Positions 8,604-16,838 of a stretch of DNA of 50,554 nucleotides are shown here, piece after piece (positions within the stretch are counted from its first letter, which is position 1; every line of letters begins with the position of its first letter). Position numbers and translations under genes: made by a program. The notes under the pieces are model-generated. The model was not told the DNA's origin. It worked only from the letters and a program-made list of their open reading frames with translations, and did not search any database. The DNA is from Ruminococcus sp. (GTDB lineage Bacteria; Bacillota; Clostridia; Oscillospirales; Ruminococcaceae). The stretch lies in NCBI GenBank assembly GCA_017626015.1, contig JAGAJO010000026.1, positions 1-50,554 of the forward strand, written 5' to 3'.

Positions 8604-9485
8604 ATGAAAACAAGAAAATTATTTGCAGGATTCGCAGCGGCTGCTCTGGCAGCGTCATGTATGGCAATAAGTGCGTCGGCTACAAAGCTCGGCGACGTCG
8701 CTCGTCCCTCTGAAACTGATGCAGCGATGAACGATGCATTTTACAGCATCGGCGGCATGGCTTTCTTTATGTCTCAGGAGTGGAGCTGGAATCAGAGCGA
8801 GTGGTTCGGAATTTCAGATGACGGCAAAATTGTAATCGAATACAAGATCAGCCCGGTAATTGCAGATAAGTCTATGTCGGGACAGGGTACTCTGGGAGAT
8901 ATGGGTATTATGATAAATAATCTTCCCGATAACTACCCATTTGACGTTACTATTTCCGATGCAAAGTTCGTAGCGGAGGACGGTACCGTTACGGAATTCC
9001 CCGATATCAACTCAATAACTCAGGCAGACGAAGACCCCGAGGGCGGTTTCAGAATACATATCAGACCGACCGATGAGGTAAACGAGGAAACGGGAGAGGT
9101 TACAAAGGCTGCCTGCCCCGAGGTCGCAGGCTGGGAGGTCCCGGGAGCATTTAACGGCGGCACGCTCTCTATGACAGTAGATTTCGGTATCGAGACCGAT
9201 GACAGCAGCAACAGCTCGGCTGCCGACGGAAACAGCTCCAAGAATGATGACAGTTCCAAAAAGGATGAAAGCTCCGATAAAACCGACAGTTCCAAAAATG
9301 GCGACAGCTCTTCCAAGAAGGATACTTCCGCCGGCACATCAAGCAACACTACAAAAACAGTAAGCAGCTCATCTTCCGCCGCTCCGGCTGATAACTCAAA
9401 TGTAAATACAGGCGCAGGCGAATTTGCATTCGCAGGTCTTGCACTTGCCGCAGCAGCTTTGGTAGTTTCTAAGAGAAATAAATAA
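8604..9485 (+). CDS. Secreted, probably wall-anchored protein with a beta-rich domain
   Basis: Not assigned to a named family. The 293 aa begin with a Sec signal peptide (cut after about ISASA), then a ~170-residue domain rich in Trp/Phe and Asp (AFFMSQEWSWNQSEWFG), then a ~60-residue Ser/Asp/Lys linker. The end is NVNTGAGEFAFAGLALAAAA followed by KRNK, that is a TG-containing motif, a hydrophobic stretch and a basic tail, which resembles a variant sortase signal. The domain's pattern recalls the C-terminal module of the GH5 lipoprotein at 31601-33406, so carbohydrate binding is a reasonable guess. The solute-binding lipoprotein follows 18 bp downstream, so both are probably one transcript. 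The start has GGAGGAG. Confidence 0.75.
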   Translation: MKTRKLFAGFAAAALAASCMAISASATKLGDVARPSETDAAMNDAFYSIGGMAFFMSQEWSWNQSEWFGISDDGKIVIEYKISPVIADKSMSGQGTLGDMGIMINNLPDNYPFDVTISDAKFVAEDGTVTEFPDINSITQADEDPEGGFRIHIRPTDEVNEETGEVTKAACPEVAGWEVPGAFNGGTLSMTVDFGIETDDSSNSSAADGNSSKNDDSSKKDESSDKTDSSKNGDSSSKKDTSAGTSSNTTKTVSSSSSAAPADNSNVNTGAGEFAFAGLALAAAALVVSKRNK

Positions 9486-9503
9486 TATGGAGGTAGATCC
9501 TTT

Positions 9504-10928
9504 ATGAAAAAAGCTAAAAGTGTGATCGCTTTGACCCTTGCATTGTGTACGGTATTCGGCACGGTTTCCTGCGGCAGCGTCTCAGATGACAGCAGTTCAA
9601 AGGTAAAGGAAAAAAAGCTTAAGGAATCTCAGCAGGAAATAGTTCAGAGGCTTGCAAACGATATGACCGATGTAAGAGAGCTTGAAAGCAATGAGATAAG
9701 CTGGTTCTCACACTGGGATATCAATCCGACCGAAGCTGAAGATAAGGAGATCGGCGCAGATCTGGCGCTTTTCCAGACAAAATATAACGGAAAGATCAAC
9801 TGGATACAGACAACATGGGAAACAAAATTTGACGATCTGGCGTCACTTGTAATGTCCAACAACTCTCCCGATTTTATCGGTGCGGACGATATGGACGTTT
9901 TCCCTAAGGGCGCTATAAAGCAGATGATCGAACCTATCGACGATTACATTGACCTTTCCAAGCCTCTCTGGACGGATATCAAGCCTGCGGCTGATAAATT
10001 TATGCTTGGTGACAAGCACTATGTCGGCGTTATAAGGACAGATCCCGCATATGTATTCATTTACAACAAAAAAACCATGGAGGATAACGGTTACGATGAT
10101 CCTGCACAGATGTTTGCGGATGGCAAATGGAACTGGGATACATTCAAGGAAATGTGTCTTGATTTCACCGACGCCGAAAGCGATAAGTACGCTCTTGACG
10201 GCTGGTATTATGAAAAAGCTCTGCAGCAGTCGTCAGGCGTTCCGCTTATCGGTATCACAGACGGTAAGCTTGTGAACAACATTTCCGATCCGACCATTGC
10301 AAAGGCTCAGAATATGATGTACGAGCTTCAGAAGAACAGCGTTGTTTATCCTAAGCACGAACACGATTGGAAGCTCAGGGGCGACGCCGAAGGAAGCGGT
10401 ATGGCAACAGGTCTGACATTATTCTATCCTATCGGACTCTGGGCTATTGAAAACGCTCCGTCAACCACTGTAAATTACGGCGACATTTCAAAGGGCGAGG
10501 TAATGTTTGTTCCCGTACCTTGCTCTGCCGACAGTGATAAGCAGTATATCCCGTCAAGGGTCCACGGATTCTGCATTGTTAAAAATGCAGCCAATCCCGA
10601 GGGCGTTGCGGCGTTCCTTGAATGCTGCAGGGCTGCGGAGCTTGATGAAGCCGCTCATCAGATCACACTGGATCAGTATAAGAACGATTACGGCTGGACA
10701 GATGAAATGCTTGAAATGAGGGATACTATTTACGATCTCTCCGCTCAGAATCCCGTATTTGATTTTGAACAGGGCGTTTCGCCGGACCTCAACTCAATTT
10801 GCGACACCGCTATAAGAGGAACTATGAATCCTCAGGAATCAAAAACATGGACATCGGTAGTTCAGGAAAACGAAAAAGCTATCGACTACCTGGTAGACGA
10901 AGCTATCACCTCAATGGAACAGGGTTAA
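9504..10928 (+). CDS. ABC-type sugar-binding lipoprotein (extracellular solute-binding protein family 1)
   Basis: Expected to bind an oligosaccharide at the cell surface. The 474 aa start with a lipoprotein signal (lipobox TVSC) and an acidic/Ser linker. The mature part has solute-binding features (NSPDFIGADD, VHGFCIVKNAANPEGVAAFLE). The start follows GGAGGTAGATCC. No ABC permease or ATPase gene is nearby, so it either uses a transporter encoded elsewhere or works as a surface glycan-binding protein with the wall-type protein 18 bp upstream. Substrate unknown; the surrounding glucanases suggest beta-gluco-oligosaccharides. Confidence 0.88.
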   Translation: MKKAKSVIALTLALCTVFGTVSCGSVSDDSSSKVKEKKLKESQQEIVQRLANDMTDVRELESNEISWFSHWDINPTEAEDKEIGADLALFQTKYNGKINWIQTTWETKFDDLASLVMSNNSPDFIGADDMDVFPKGAIKQMIEPIDDYIDLSKPLWTDIKPAADKFMLGDKHYVGVIRTDPAYVFIYNKKTMEDNGYDDPAQMFADGKWNWDTFKEMCLDFTDAESDKYALDGWYYEKALQQSSGVPLIGITDGKLVNNISDPTIAKAQNMMYELQKNSVVYPKHEHDWKLRGDAEGSGMATGLTLFYPIGLWAIENAPSTTVNYGDISKGEVMFVPVPCSADSDKQYIPSRVHGFCIVKNAANPEGVAAFLECCRAAELDEAAHQITLDQYKNDYGWTDEMLEMRDTIYDLSAQNPVFDFEQGVSPDLNSICDTAIRGTMNPQESKTWTSVVQENEKAIDYLVDEAITSMEQG

Positions 10929-10946
10929 GATCTTCTTCATGATACG

Positions 10947-10983
10947 AAAAGCCGGCTGCGGATTAGTTTGCAGCCGGCTTTTC
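10947..10983 (+). terminator. Terminator after the solute-binding protein gene
   Basis: Stem AAAAGCCGGCTGC against GCAGCCGGCTTTT, ending in TTTTC. Confidence 0.85.
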
Positions 10984-11028
10984 TGATATTGATCCATTGA
11001 AAATTATCACATATAACTCCAAGCAAAC

Positions 11029-11145
11029 TAAGTAAATGCTGATCAACGTATCTCTCCACGCCAAAGTCAGAGGAGAGATACGCCTGAATACGCTTATATG
11101 CGAGGCAGTGAATTTTAAAACAGCGAATTGATCAGTGTTTTCTTA
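11029..11145 (+). mobile_element. MITE-like element, family 1, full copy
   Basis: A 117-bp element starting TAAGTAAATGCTGATCAACG and ending TTGATCAGTGTTTTCTTA, with a central stem GTATCTCTCC/GGAGAGATAC. It aligns along its whole length with the inverse of 8343-8461. No coding capacity. Confidence 0.75.
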
Positions 11146-11278
11146 ATTATAAAATTATCCATAATGCACAAAATAATTTCCTGTTTTTCTCTTATATGCC
11201 AATTGACGTATGGCTGAAGTTATGGTAAAATATAGATATAGCAATGGATCAGCTATCAAAATCAAGGAGGAGATCATT

Positions 11279-11812
11279 ATGAAAAAAGCTTTATTGTTTT
11301 TATCATTCAATTTAGTGTTATGCTTATTATGCTCATGCGGAGATTCAGAAGATGCTTCTTCTGTGAATGCCAATAATGCCGAGCCATCAACTAACGGATC
11401 CGTCGATTCTCACATTGAAAATCAGGATCCCGCCGAAAGCAATGAACAGTCCGATACTGAAAATGACGCATACAAAGTGACCTGTTACAAAACATCAAGC
11501 AGTACGATAGGCGATGCAGGCGGAAATGACAGTGTATGGACGATTGATGATAAACAGTTTTGCATCGATTTTGTGACCTGGGCTGAAAGTATACCCGAAA
11601 ACTTTGAGGAAAAAGATAAACCGGAACCCAACGGGCAGACAGCTGTAGGCGGTTACACACTTGAAGTTCAGTATCATGATGAAAACGGAGAGCTTCACGA
11701 TCTTGGACAGACGAAAGACCCCTCGGCAAATATCAAGCTTGACGGAAAATATTATCACATTTCTTCAGGCGATATGGATTTGTACAATGCTCTGTATGAT
11801 TATCAGGAATAA
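11279..11812 (+). CDS. Small lipoprotein of unknown function
   Basis: Not recognised. The 177 aa start with a lipoprotein signal peptide and lipobox LCSC, then an Asn/Ser/Glu linker of ~45 residues. The remaining ~110-residue domain (CYKTSSSTIG, TVGGYTLEVQY-like strands, DLGQTKDPS, KYYHISSGD) looks like an extracellular beta-rich fold. The ATG is preceded by AAGGAGGAGATCATT; a longer frame starting at 11210 lacks a ribosome site. It has its own terminators. It lies between the sugar-binding protein and the AraC gene, so a role at the surface in glycan use is possible but unproven. Confidence 0.75.
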   Translation: MKKALLFLSFNLVLCLLCSCGDSEDASSVNANNAEPSTNGSVDSHIENQDPAESNEQSDTENDAYKVTCYKTSSSTIGDAGGNDSVWTIDDKQFCIDFVTWAESIPENFEEKDKPEPNGQTAVGGYTLEVQYHDENGELHDLGQTKDPSANIKLDGKYYHISSGDMDLYNALYDYQE

Positions 11813-11838
11813 ATATGAGAGCTTTAAATTGAGAACAT

Positions 11839-11878
11839 AAAGGCAATACATCACAACTATTGTGTACGTATTGCCTTT
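11839..11878 (+). repeat. Palindromic repeat with AAGGCA ends, likely acting as terminator
   Basis: AAAGGCAATAC and the inverted GTATTGCCTTT enclose CACAACTATTGTG. It is followed by a T-rich stretch and lies 27 bp after the lipoprotein stop. Same family as 3851-3891 and 40426-40538. Confidence 0.7.
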
Positions 11879-11883
11879 ATTCT

Positions 11884-11937
11884 TAGTAAACGCTGATTAA
11901 ATCACCGCCTCTCAGATAACGTATTCAGGTGTCCTTA
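11884..11937 (-). mobile_element. Degenerate fragment of MITE-like family 1
   Basis: TTAGTAAACGCTGATTAAATC and then CAGATAACGTATTCAGGTGT match one end and the middle of the element at 8343-8461. The central hairpin and the other end are missing. Confidence 0.55.
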
Positions 11938-11944
11938 TAATTAT

Positions 11945-11989
11945 ACCGGCTGCGGATCTGATCGCAGCCGGTCTGTCTGCCTTTTTTTC
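11945..11989 (+). terminator. Terminator upstream of the AraC gene
   Basis: A 10-bp stem, ACCGGCTGCG against CGCAGCCGGT, then a run of seven T at 11982-11988. It insulates the regulator from the upstream units. Confidence 0.75.
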
Positions 11990-12044
11990 TTTACAAATTA
12001 AAAAAATTGTGATATAATTTATAAAAACCTTAGGGGGGATCATA

Positions 12045-12788
12045 ATGAATATCGCAAAGGAGCTTTCGGACAGGGAATTTTTACAGTGTGAAAACAGCTT
12101 TAAGCATTCGTCATATGAGGCGGAGCTTGAGTTTTATTCCGCCGTAAAAGCGGGAGATACTGAGCTTGTTCAGCAGCTTTATACTCCGCTTGACATAACT
12201 GAACACGGAACGCTGAGCAAGGACAAGCTCAGAAACATAAAATATCATTTCATTGTAACGGCGGCAATGATAACACGATTCTGCATTGAGGGTGGAATGT
12301 CACCCGGAAAGGCATATACCATAAGCGATATATACATAAACAAATGCGACGAATGCACTTCTCCCGAACAGGTCGCCGTCCTGCACAGGGAGGCTATAAT
12401 GTACTATACCAATCAGATGAGAGCCATAGCTTCCAATAGCGCATATTCCAAGCATATCCTCATGTGCATCGATTATATTTATGAAAATATATACAGTGGC
12501 ATTACCGTACAGGACGCTGCTGACAGGCTGGGACTTACTCCCCAGTATCTGTCAAAGCTGTTCAAGCAGGAGGTAGGTATAAAGCTGTCTGATTTTATAA
12601 TGTCCAAAAAGATATCCGCAGCTGAAAATATGCTTAAATTCTCGGAGTACAGCCCGCTGGATATAGGTAATTACCTGTGTTTCAGCTCTCACAGTCATTT
12701 TATTGCATCCTTTAAAAAGAGAACCGGTATGACGCCTAAACAGTACAGGGACAGCTATTTCCGTTCAAACTGGCAAAAGTCCAAATAA
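12045..12788 (+). CDS. AraC-family transcriptional regulator
   Basis: DNA-binding regulator of 247 aa. The C-terminal ~100 residues carry the two AraC helix-turn-helix units (ITVQDAADRLGLTPQYLSKLFK, shown here as ITVQDAADRL then LTPQYLSKLFK) and the closing FKKRTGMTPKQYR. The N-terminal ~140 residues are an all-helical domain of the YesN-associated type (GGMSPGKAYTISDIYINK) without a sugar-binding cupin or receiver. The start has AGGGGGGATCATA. A probable extended -10 (TGTGATATAAT) lies just upstream. It sits inside the glucan locus, so the neighbouring GH5, secreted protein/SBP and GH16 units are plausible targets. Confidence 0.9.
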   Translation: MNIAKELSDREFLQCENSFKHSSYEAELEFYSAVKAGDTELVQQLYTPLDITEHGTLSKDKLRNIKYHFIVTAAMITRFCIEGGMSPGKAYTISDIYINKCDECTSPEQVAVLHREAIMYYTNQMRAIASNSAYSKHILMCIDYIYENIYSGITVQDAADRLGLTPQYLSKLFKQEVGIKLSDFIMSKKISAAENMLKFSEYSPLDIGNYLCFSSHSHFIASFKKRTGMTPKQYRDSYFRSNWQKSK

Positions 12789-12800
12789 TAAGTTGTTTTT

Positions 12801-12852
12801 TGATATGAATATTTATTTTATGATATCCTGTTCTGCTTGTTTGGTTTATAAT
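12801..12852 (+). promoter_or_regulatory. Variant AT-rich motif and -10 box before the GH16 gene
   Basis: TGATATGAATATTTATTTTA (12801-12820) differs from the 20-bp motif at 7181 and 8519 by one substitution and one inserted base. TATAAT follows at 12847-12852, about 37 bp before the ATG. Confidence 0.45.
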
Positions 12853-12888
12853 GATCATATCAGGTTATAATTTGAAAGGATGATCATT

Positions 12889-13662
12889 ATGAAAAAACAA
12901 GCTTTGGTTTCATTACTTATATCGGGTATGCTTTGTTTTTGCTCATGCGGAAATAGTGCAGACAGCTCTTCGGTCCCGGAAGCCGCACCTTCCTCCTCCG
13001 AAACGGAGACTGAGGAATCACCGTACACGGTGGAAGCGGATTTCAGCAAGGGCGCATCTGCGGATTTTTCCATCTCATCGGGCTGGTCCAACGGCGACCC
13101 CTTCAACTGTATGTGGAGCGATAACAATGTGACCTTTAACGACGGGAAAATGCAGCTTATAATAGACAGAATAGGAGACAGCGACGGATACCGAGGCGGA
13201 GAATACCGTTCAAAGGAGAATTACGGCTACGGTCTTTACGAGGTATCTATGAAAGCGATCAAAAATGATGGTGTGGTATCATCTTTCTTTACCTATACGG
13301 GACCTTCGGAAGATAATCCATGGGACGAGATCGACGTTGAGATACTGGGTAAGGACACCACGAAGGTGCAGTTCAACTATTACACCAACGGCGAAGGCGG
13401 TCACGAGTATATGTACGATCTGGGCTTTGACGCCTCAGAGGATTTTCATACCTACGGCTTTGAGTGGAAAGAAAACAGCATAACATGGTACGTTGACGGT
13501 AAGGAAGCATACACGGCAACGGAAAATCTCCCTGTTACGCCGGGAAAAATAATGATGAATGCATGGAACGGTATCGGGGTGGACAGCTGGCTTAAGGCAT
13601 TTGACGGAAACGTACCCTTGACTGCCGAATATCAGTGGACGAGATTTACCGCTGCCGATTAA
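12889..13662 (+). CDS. GH16 beta-1,3-1,4-glucanase (lichenase) lipoprotein
   Basis: Endo-glucanase expected to cut mixed-linkage beta-glucan outside the cell. The 257 aa begin with a lipoprotein signal (lipobox FCSC) and a Ser/Glu-rich linker of ~30 residues. The rest is one GH16 domain with the catalytic motif [12 protein letters not shown]; the catalytic residues are E147 (nucleophile), D149 and E151 (acid/base). [22 protein letters not shown] and MMNAWNG are further lichenase landmarks. ATG 12889 is chosen over the ATG three codons upstream because the GAAAGG site touches the latter. Directly downstream of the AraC gene but with its own promoter. Confidence 0.93.
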   Translation: MKKQALVSLLISGMLCFCSCGNSADSSSVPEAAPSSSETETEESPYTVEADFSKGASADFSISSGWSNGDPFNCMWSDNNVTFNDGKMQLIIDRIGDSDGYRGGEYRSKENYGYGLYEVSMKAIKNDGVVSSFFTYTGPSEDNPWDEIDVEILGKDTTKVQFNYYTNGEGGHEYMYDLGFDASEDFHTYGFEWKENSITWYVDGKEAYTATENLPVTPGKIMMNAWNGIGVDSWLKAFDGNVPLTAEYQWTRFTAAD

Positions 13663-13712
13663 GATGCCTGAATCGAATCAAGGACTGATAATAATATCCA
13701 GACAATTATATA

Positions 13713-13755
13713 ATACAGCATCCGCAGACGGTTTTCCTGCGGATGCTGTATTTTT
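13713..13755. terminator. Terminator between convergent GH16 and SOD genes
   Basis: Stem ATACAGCATCCGCAG against CTGCGGATGCTGTAT with TTTTT on the plus side. It serves the GH16 gene. Confidence 0.85.
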
Positions 13756-13789
13756 ACTGATCTTTCTCTAAAGCTCGATCGGTATATCT

Positions 13790-14311
13790 TCATGGGCAGC
13801 AGATATGATTGCTGCGAATTATCCCGCAGGCAATTTTCATGCCCGAATTACCCGACGGCTGGGTCGTAAAATCATCAGGGCGGTCGTGAATTATAATAGT
13901 TTTTCCTACAACCTCAGATACCGAAAATCTGTTGCTGAGAAATACGGATAAGGCATAACCGTTATTGGAAAACAGCGGCGGAAGATCTCCCGCATGATAA
14001 GGATGCTCGCAGCTTCCGGGATCATAATGCGACATAGCGTCAGAAAACGGATCGTCCATATTTCCGCTGCATTCGGATCCCTCATGAATGTGGAAGGCAA
14101 ATATCCCGCCGCTGCAGCTTTCCGCTTTTTCAGGCAGTCCCCTGACCTCGGAACATATAACCGTTCCCCACCTTGTCTGATACAGTCTGACTGTACCTTT
14201 TATCTGAGGCTGATCCATGCTTCCGTTTATTTCAGCAATAGCCCTGGGCGTCCCTTTTAAAACCGAAACGATAGGGAATCTTCCCTTATTATATAATGAA
14301 TCGGTATGCAT
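13790..14311 (-). CDS. Cu/Zn superoxide dismutase-like protein without signal peptide
   Basis: SodC/YojM family. In canonical members it dismutates superoxide. The 173 aa show FAFHIHEG (H74, H76), HYDPG (H95), HPYHAGDLPPL (H103, H106, D109) and IIIHDRPDDF (H142), so the full set of copper and zinc ligands appears to be present. The start is ATG 14311 behind GGAGAGTGTT; the longer frame upstream has no ribosome site. No signal peptide is visible, whereas most bacterial SodC proteins are exported, so this one would be cytosolic. Monocistronic and convergent with the GH16 gene. Activity in an anaerobe is unproven. Confidence 0.85.
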   Translation of the reverse strand: MHTDSLYNKGRFPIVSVLKGTPRAIAEINGSMDQPQIKGTVRLYQTRWGTVICSEVRGLPEKAESCSGGIFAFHIHEGSECSGNMDDPFSDAMSHYDPGSCEHPYHAGDLPPLFSNNGYALSVFLSNRFSVSEVVGKTIIIHDRPDDFTTQPSGNSGMKIACGIIRSNHICCP

Positions 14312-14381
14312 AACACTCTCCTGAAAATAATAAATAATATATATCATTTTATGCATATACAAACAAAAATGTTCAGCACAC

Positions 14382-14411
14382 TAAGGAAATGCTGATCAAT
14401 GTATCTCCCCC
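14382..14411 (+). mobile_element. Terminal fragment of MITE-like family 1
   Basis: TAAGGAAATGCTGATCAATG followed by GTATCTCC matches one end of the family and then stops at a C-run. The following stretch to 14550 also has a degenerate AAGGCA-type palindrome end (GTGCGGCGCTGCCTTAA, ending near 14548). Confidence 0.6.
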
Positions 14412-14603
14412 CCTAAAAAAATTTATGATATGTGTTGAAATTATAGTTATAATATGATATAATTAAATCAGCAACGTATTGCCTGTATATGACCTGAGGG
14501 TCTGATTTCCATGATCTCACATACAGCTGCTGTGCGGCGCTGCCTTAAAAGTAAGATCTCAGACTGTTTTAAGGTCCGATATTTTTTGAAAGGAACAATG
14601 ATA

Positions 14604-15695
14604 ATGAAACTTAAAAAAATTGCAGCTGCCCTATGCGCTGCCATCGTAGGTTCGCTTATGCTGTCATCATGCACCGATACTGAGGAGGGATCTTCTGCTC
14701 CCAAGGCTGAAAACAGTTCATCCAAGGTGCAGGAGGCTGAGGAAAGCTCTGCTCCCGAAAGCTCCAAAAGCTCGTCAGTCGAAGGGTCTTCACAGGCGGA
14801 AAGCTCATTTGACAGCTCGTCCCAGTCCGGAGCTGACGAAGAAAAAGCTTCGGATATCACTCCGGCAATGTGGACGATAACCTCAGACAGCGGCGTAAAG
14901 ATCACTATGCTTGGTTCTATGCACGCTCTTAAGGACTCAGACTATCCTTTGCCCTCTCAGATAACAGATGCATTCAACAGCTCCGATATTCTGGCAGTGG
15001 AATGTGATACGGAAAAATCAAATAGCATTGCTTTTCAGTCCGCCCTGCTCAAGGAAATGGTTTTTGATGACGGCGGCAAGCTCAGCGATCATATTTCCGA
15101 GGAGGGTCTGGCAGCGTTGGACGCATATCTCAAGACCTACGGCATGGGAGCCGAGATGATGGAGACCTATAAGCCGTGGGCAGTTTCCAATACGGTAGAT
15201 TCGCTTCCTATTATGTATTCGGAGCTGAAAGCGGATAAGGGAATAGATTTTTATCTTTTAGATCAGGCAAAGAGCGCTGGCAAGGAGGTTTATGAGGTAG
15301 AGTCGGTGGATTTCCAAATGGATCTGCTTATGAATTTCTCCGATGAAATTTATGATCTTATGTTCCGCTCATTGGAAGAAGAAACAAAGGATACCCAGAT
15401 CGAAGCTCTTATGGAGCTACACGATGCATGGGCGTCCGGCGATATTGACGAGATCGACCGTCTCAGCAACGAGGTCGAGGGCGATATTTCAGAAGATGAC
15501 CTTAAGCTTGTCCAGGAATATTCAAAGCTTATGATACTGGACAGAAATATCACCATGGAAAATGCTGTCAAAGAACTGCTTGAGGGCGACAAGGACGTAT
15601 TTTTTGTTGTAGGCGCCGCTCACTACGTAGGCGAGGGCGGTATAATAGATCTTCTTGAAAAGGACGGATATACTGTAGAAAGACTGGAATATTAA
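14604..15695 (+). CDS. TraB/GumN-family lipoprotein
   Basis: Member of the TraB/PrgY/GumN superfamily, whose members are proposed metal-dependent proteases acting on peptides, though the role in most bacteria is unknown. The 363 aa have a lipoprotein signal (lipobox LSSC), a Ser/Glu linker of ~60 residues, and the family's GSMHALKDSDYPLP near the start of the domain. ILAVECD and the closing FFVVGAAHYVGEGGIIDLL are further family marks; both GxxH motifs are intact. ATG 14604 has AAAGGA at 9 bp. Monocistronic, with a terminator shared with the converging GNAT gene. Confidence 0.87.
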   Translation: MKLKKIAAALCAAIVGSLMLSSCTDTEEGSSAPKAENSSSKVQEAEESSAPESSKSSSVEGSSQAESSFDSSSQSGADEEKASDITPAMWTITSDSGVKITMLGSMHALKDSDYPLPSQITDAFNSSDILAVECDTEKSNSIAFQSALLKEMVFDDGGKLSDHISEEGLAALDAYLKTYGMGAEMMETYKPWAVSNTVDSLPIMYSELKADKGIDFYLLDQAKSAGKEVYEVESVDFQMDLLMNFSDEIYDLMFRSLEEETKDTQIEALMELHDAWASGDIDEIDRLSNEVEGDISEDDLKLVQEYSKLMILDRNITMENAVKELLEGDKDVFFVVGAAHYVGEGGIIDLLEKDGYTVERLEY

Positions 15696-15729
15696 GATTT
15701 CGTAGGGACTGCTATAACCAAGCATAACA

Positions 15730-15762
15730 AAAACGGGCGAACACAGCGTTCACCCGTTTTTT
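15730..15762. terminator. Bidirectional terminator between convergent genes
   Basis: Stem AAACGGGCGAAC against GTTCACCCGTTT with T-runs on both strands. It ends the TraB-like gene (+) and the six-gene operon (-). Confidence 0.85.
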
Positions 15763-15773
15763 CATTTGTGACA

Positions 15774-16838
15774 TCAAAGCTCTTTTCCGTACAGTCTGTA
15801 AAGATAGTCAAATTCGGCATAGTCGGAATAGTACTCCCCTGTGATCTTCCCCGTACGTATAAGAGCGCCGATAGAGCTTGCTCCGTTTTTTACAAGCTCC
15901 TGCTCGATCGTCTGCACCAGTGCCTTGCCAAGTCCATGGTGAGCCTCATCGACTCCCATGTAAAGCATAACGTACTCATGGGGACGTTTTTTTATTTGCA
16001 GTATCTTCACAAGCTTTCCGGGAGTAAGTCTGCCTGCGGAAAGATTGCATATATTGGGAACGCTTATGTAAAATCCCACAGCTTGTCCGTCTTTGTACGC
16101 AAGCTTTACCATAGAGTAATCCAGGATAAATTCAAGTGAAGAATAAATGCTGACAAATTCGTCCTCGGTGATGAACTTATATGCGGGAAAGTCGCTGTAA
16201 AGGCTGATAAGCATACGGTAGACCTCCCTGATAGAAGTCCCAAAGCTTTTCGCCGAGGGGCTTTTTATTATATAACCCTCCGAAAGCTTTTCTTCAAGTC
16301 TGCGTGCGAATTTCTCCTCACGGATATTTTCCGTCATCGGCTTAAAGTGCATTGACTTATACTGATGCTCCGCCTTATAACCCGCTTCAAGAAAAAGCCT
16401 TTCATAATATGGCATATTGTAAGGCTCCCCCGTATACGGAGGCCGCTCGAAATGATTTACCTTAAGGCGGTATTTTATCCAGAAGGAAGCGTCCACCGGT
16501 CCGCATATCCTTTTGCAGCCCTTTTCCCGAGCAATACGCTCAGCCTCGTCAAAAACCGCTGCCGCAGCTTTGCGGCTCCTGATGCTCTCAAAAAAGCCGA
16601 AATACGCCGTTTCGTCTCCGTGATAGACCGTGACCGCTCCCCTTGCCGCAGGAGCTTTTCCGCTCAGCGCCAGTATAGGATAAAAATCAAAATATCTGCT
16701 TAAAACGTGTTTACCCTCAAGCAGAGCCTTTTCGTCCGAAATGCTTTGAGTAAGTACGTCCTCAGAGTAAATATGTCTCGGGAGCGCAAGAAATTTTCTG
16801 TTGAGATCCTTTCCGTAAGGGCATAGCGAAATACTCAT
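15774..16838 (-). CDS. GNAT-family acetyltransferase
   Basis: Predicted acyl-CoA-dependent N-acyltransferase of 354 aa with unknown acceptor. The N-terminal half has a conserved-looking block (ICGPVDASFWIKYRL, YNMPYYERLFLEAGY). The C-terminal half has the GNAT acetyl-CoA region (AVGFYISVP, LYMGVDEAHHGLGKALVQ). Its ATG overlaps the stop of the upstream ligase by 4 bp (ATGA), which implies translational coupling. It is the last gene of the six-gene operon and could acylate the operon's product. Confidence 0.75.
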   Translation of the reverse strand: MSISLCPYGKDLNRKFLALPRHIYSEDVLTQSISDEKALLEGKHVLSRYFDFYPILALSGKAPAARGAVTVYHGDETAYFGFFESIRSRKAAAAVFDEAERIAREKGCKRICGPVDASFWIKYRLKVNHFERPPYTGEPYNMPYYERLFLEAGYKAEHQYKSMHFKPMTENIREEKFARRLEEKLSEGYIIKSPSAKSFGTSIREVYRMLISLYSDFPAYKFITEDEFVSIYSSLEFILDYSMVKLAYKDGQAVGFYISVPNICNLSAGRLTPGKLVKILQIKKRPHEYVMLYMGVDEAHHGLGKALVQTIEQELVKNGASSIGALIRTGKITGEYYSDYAEFDYLYRLYGKEL

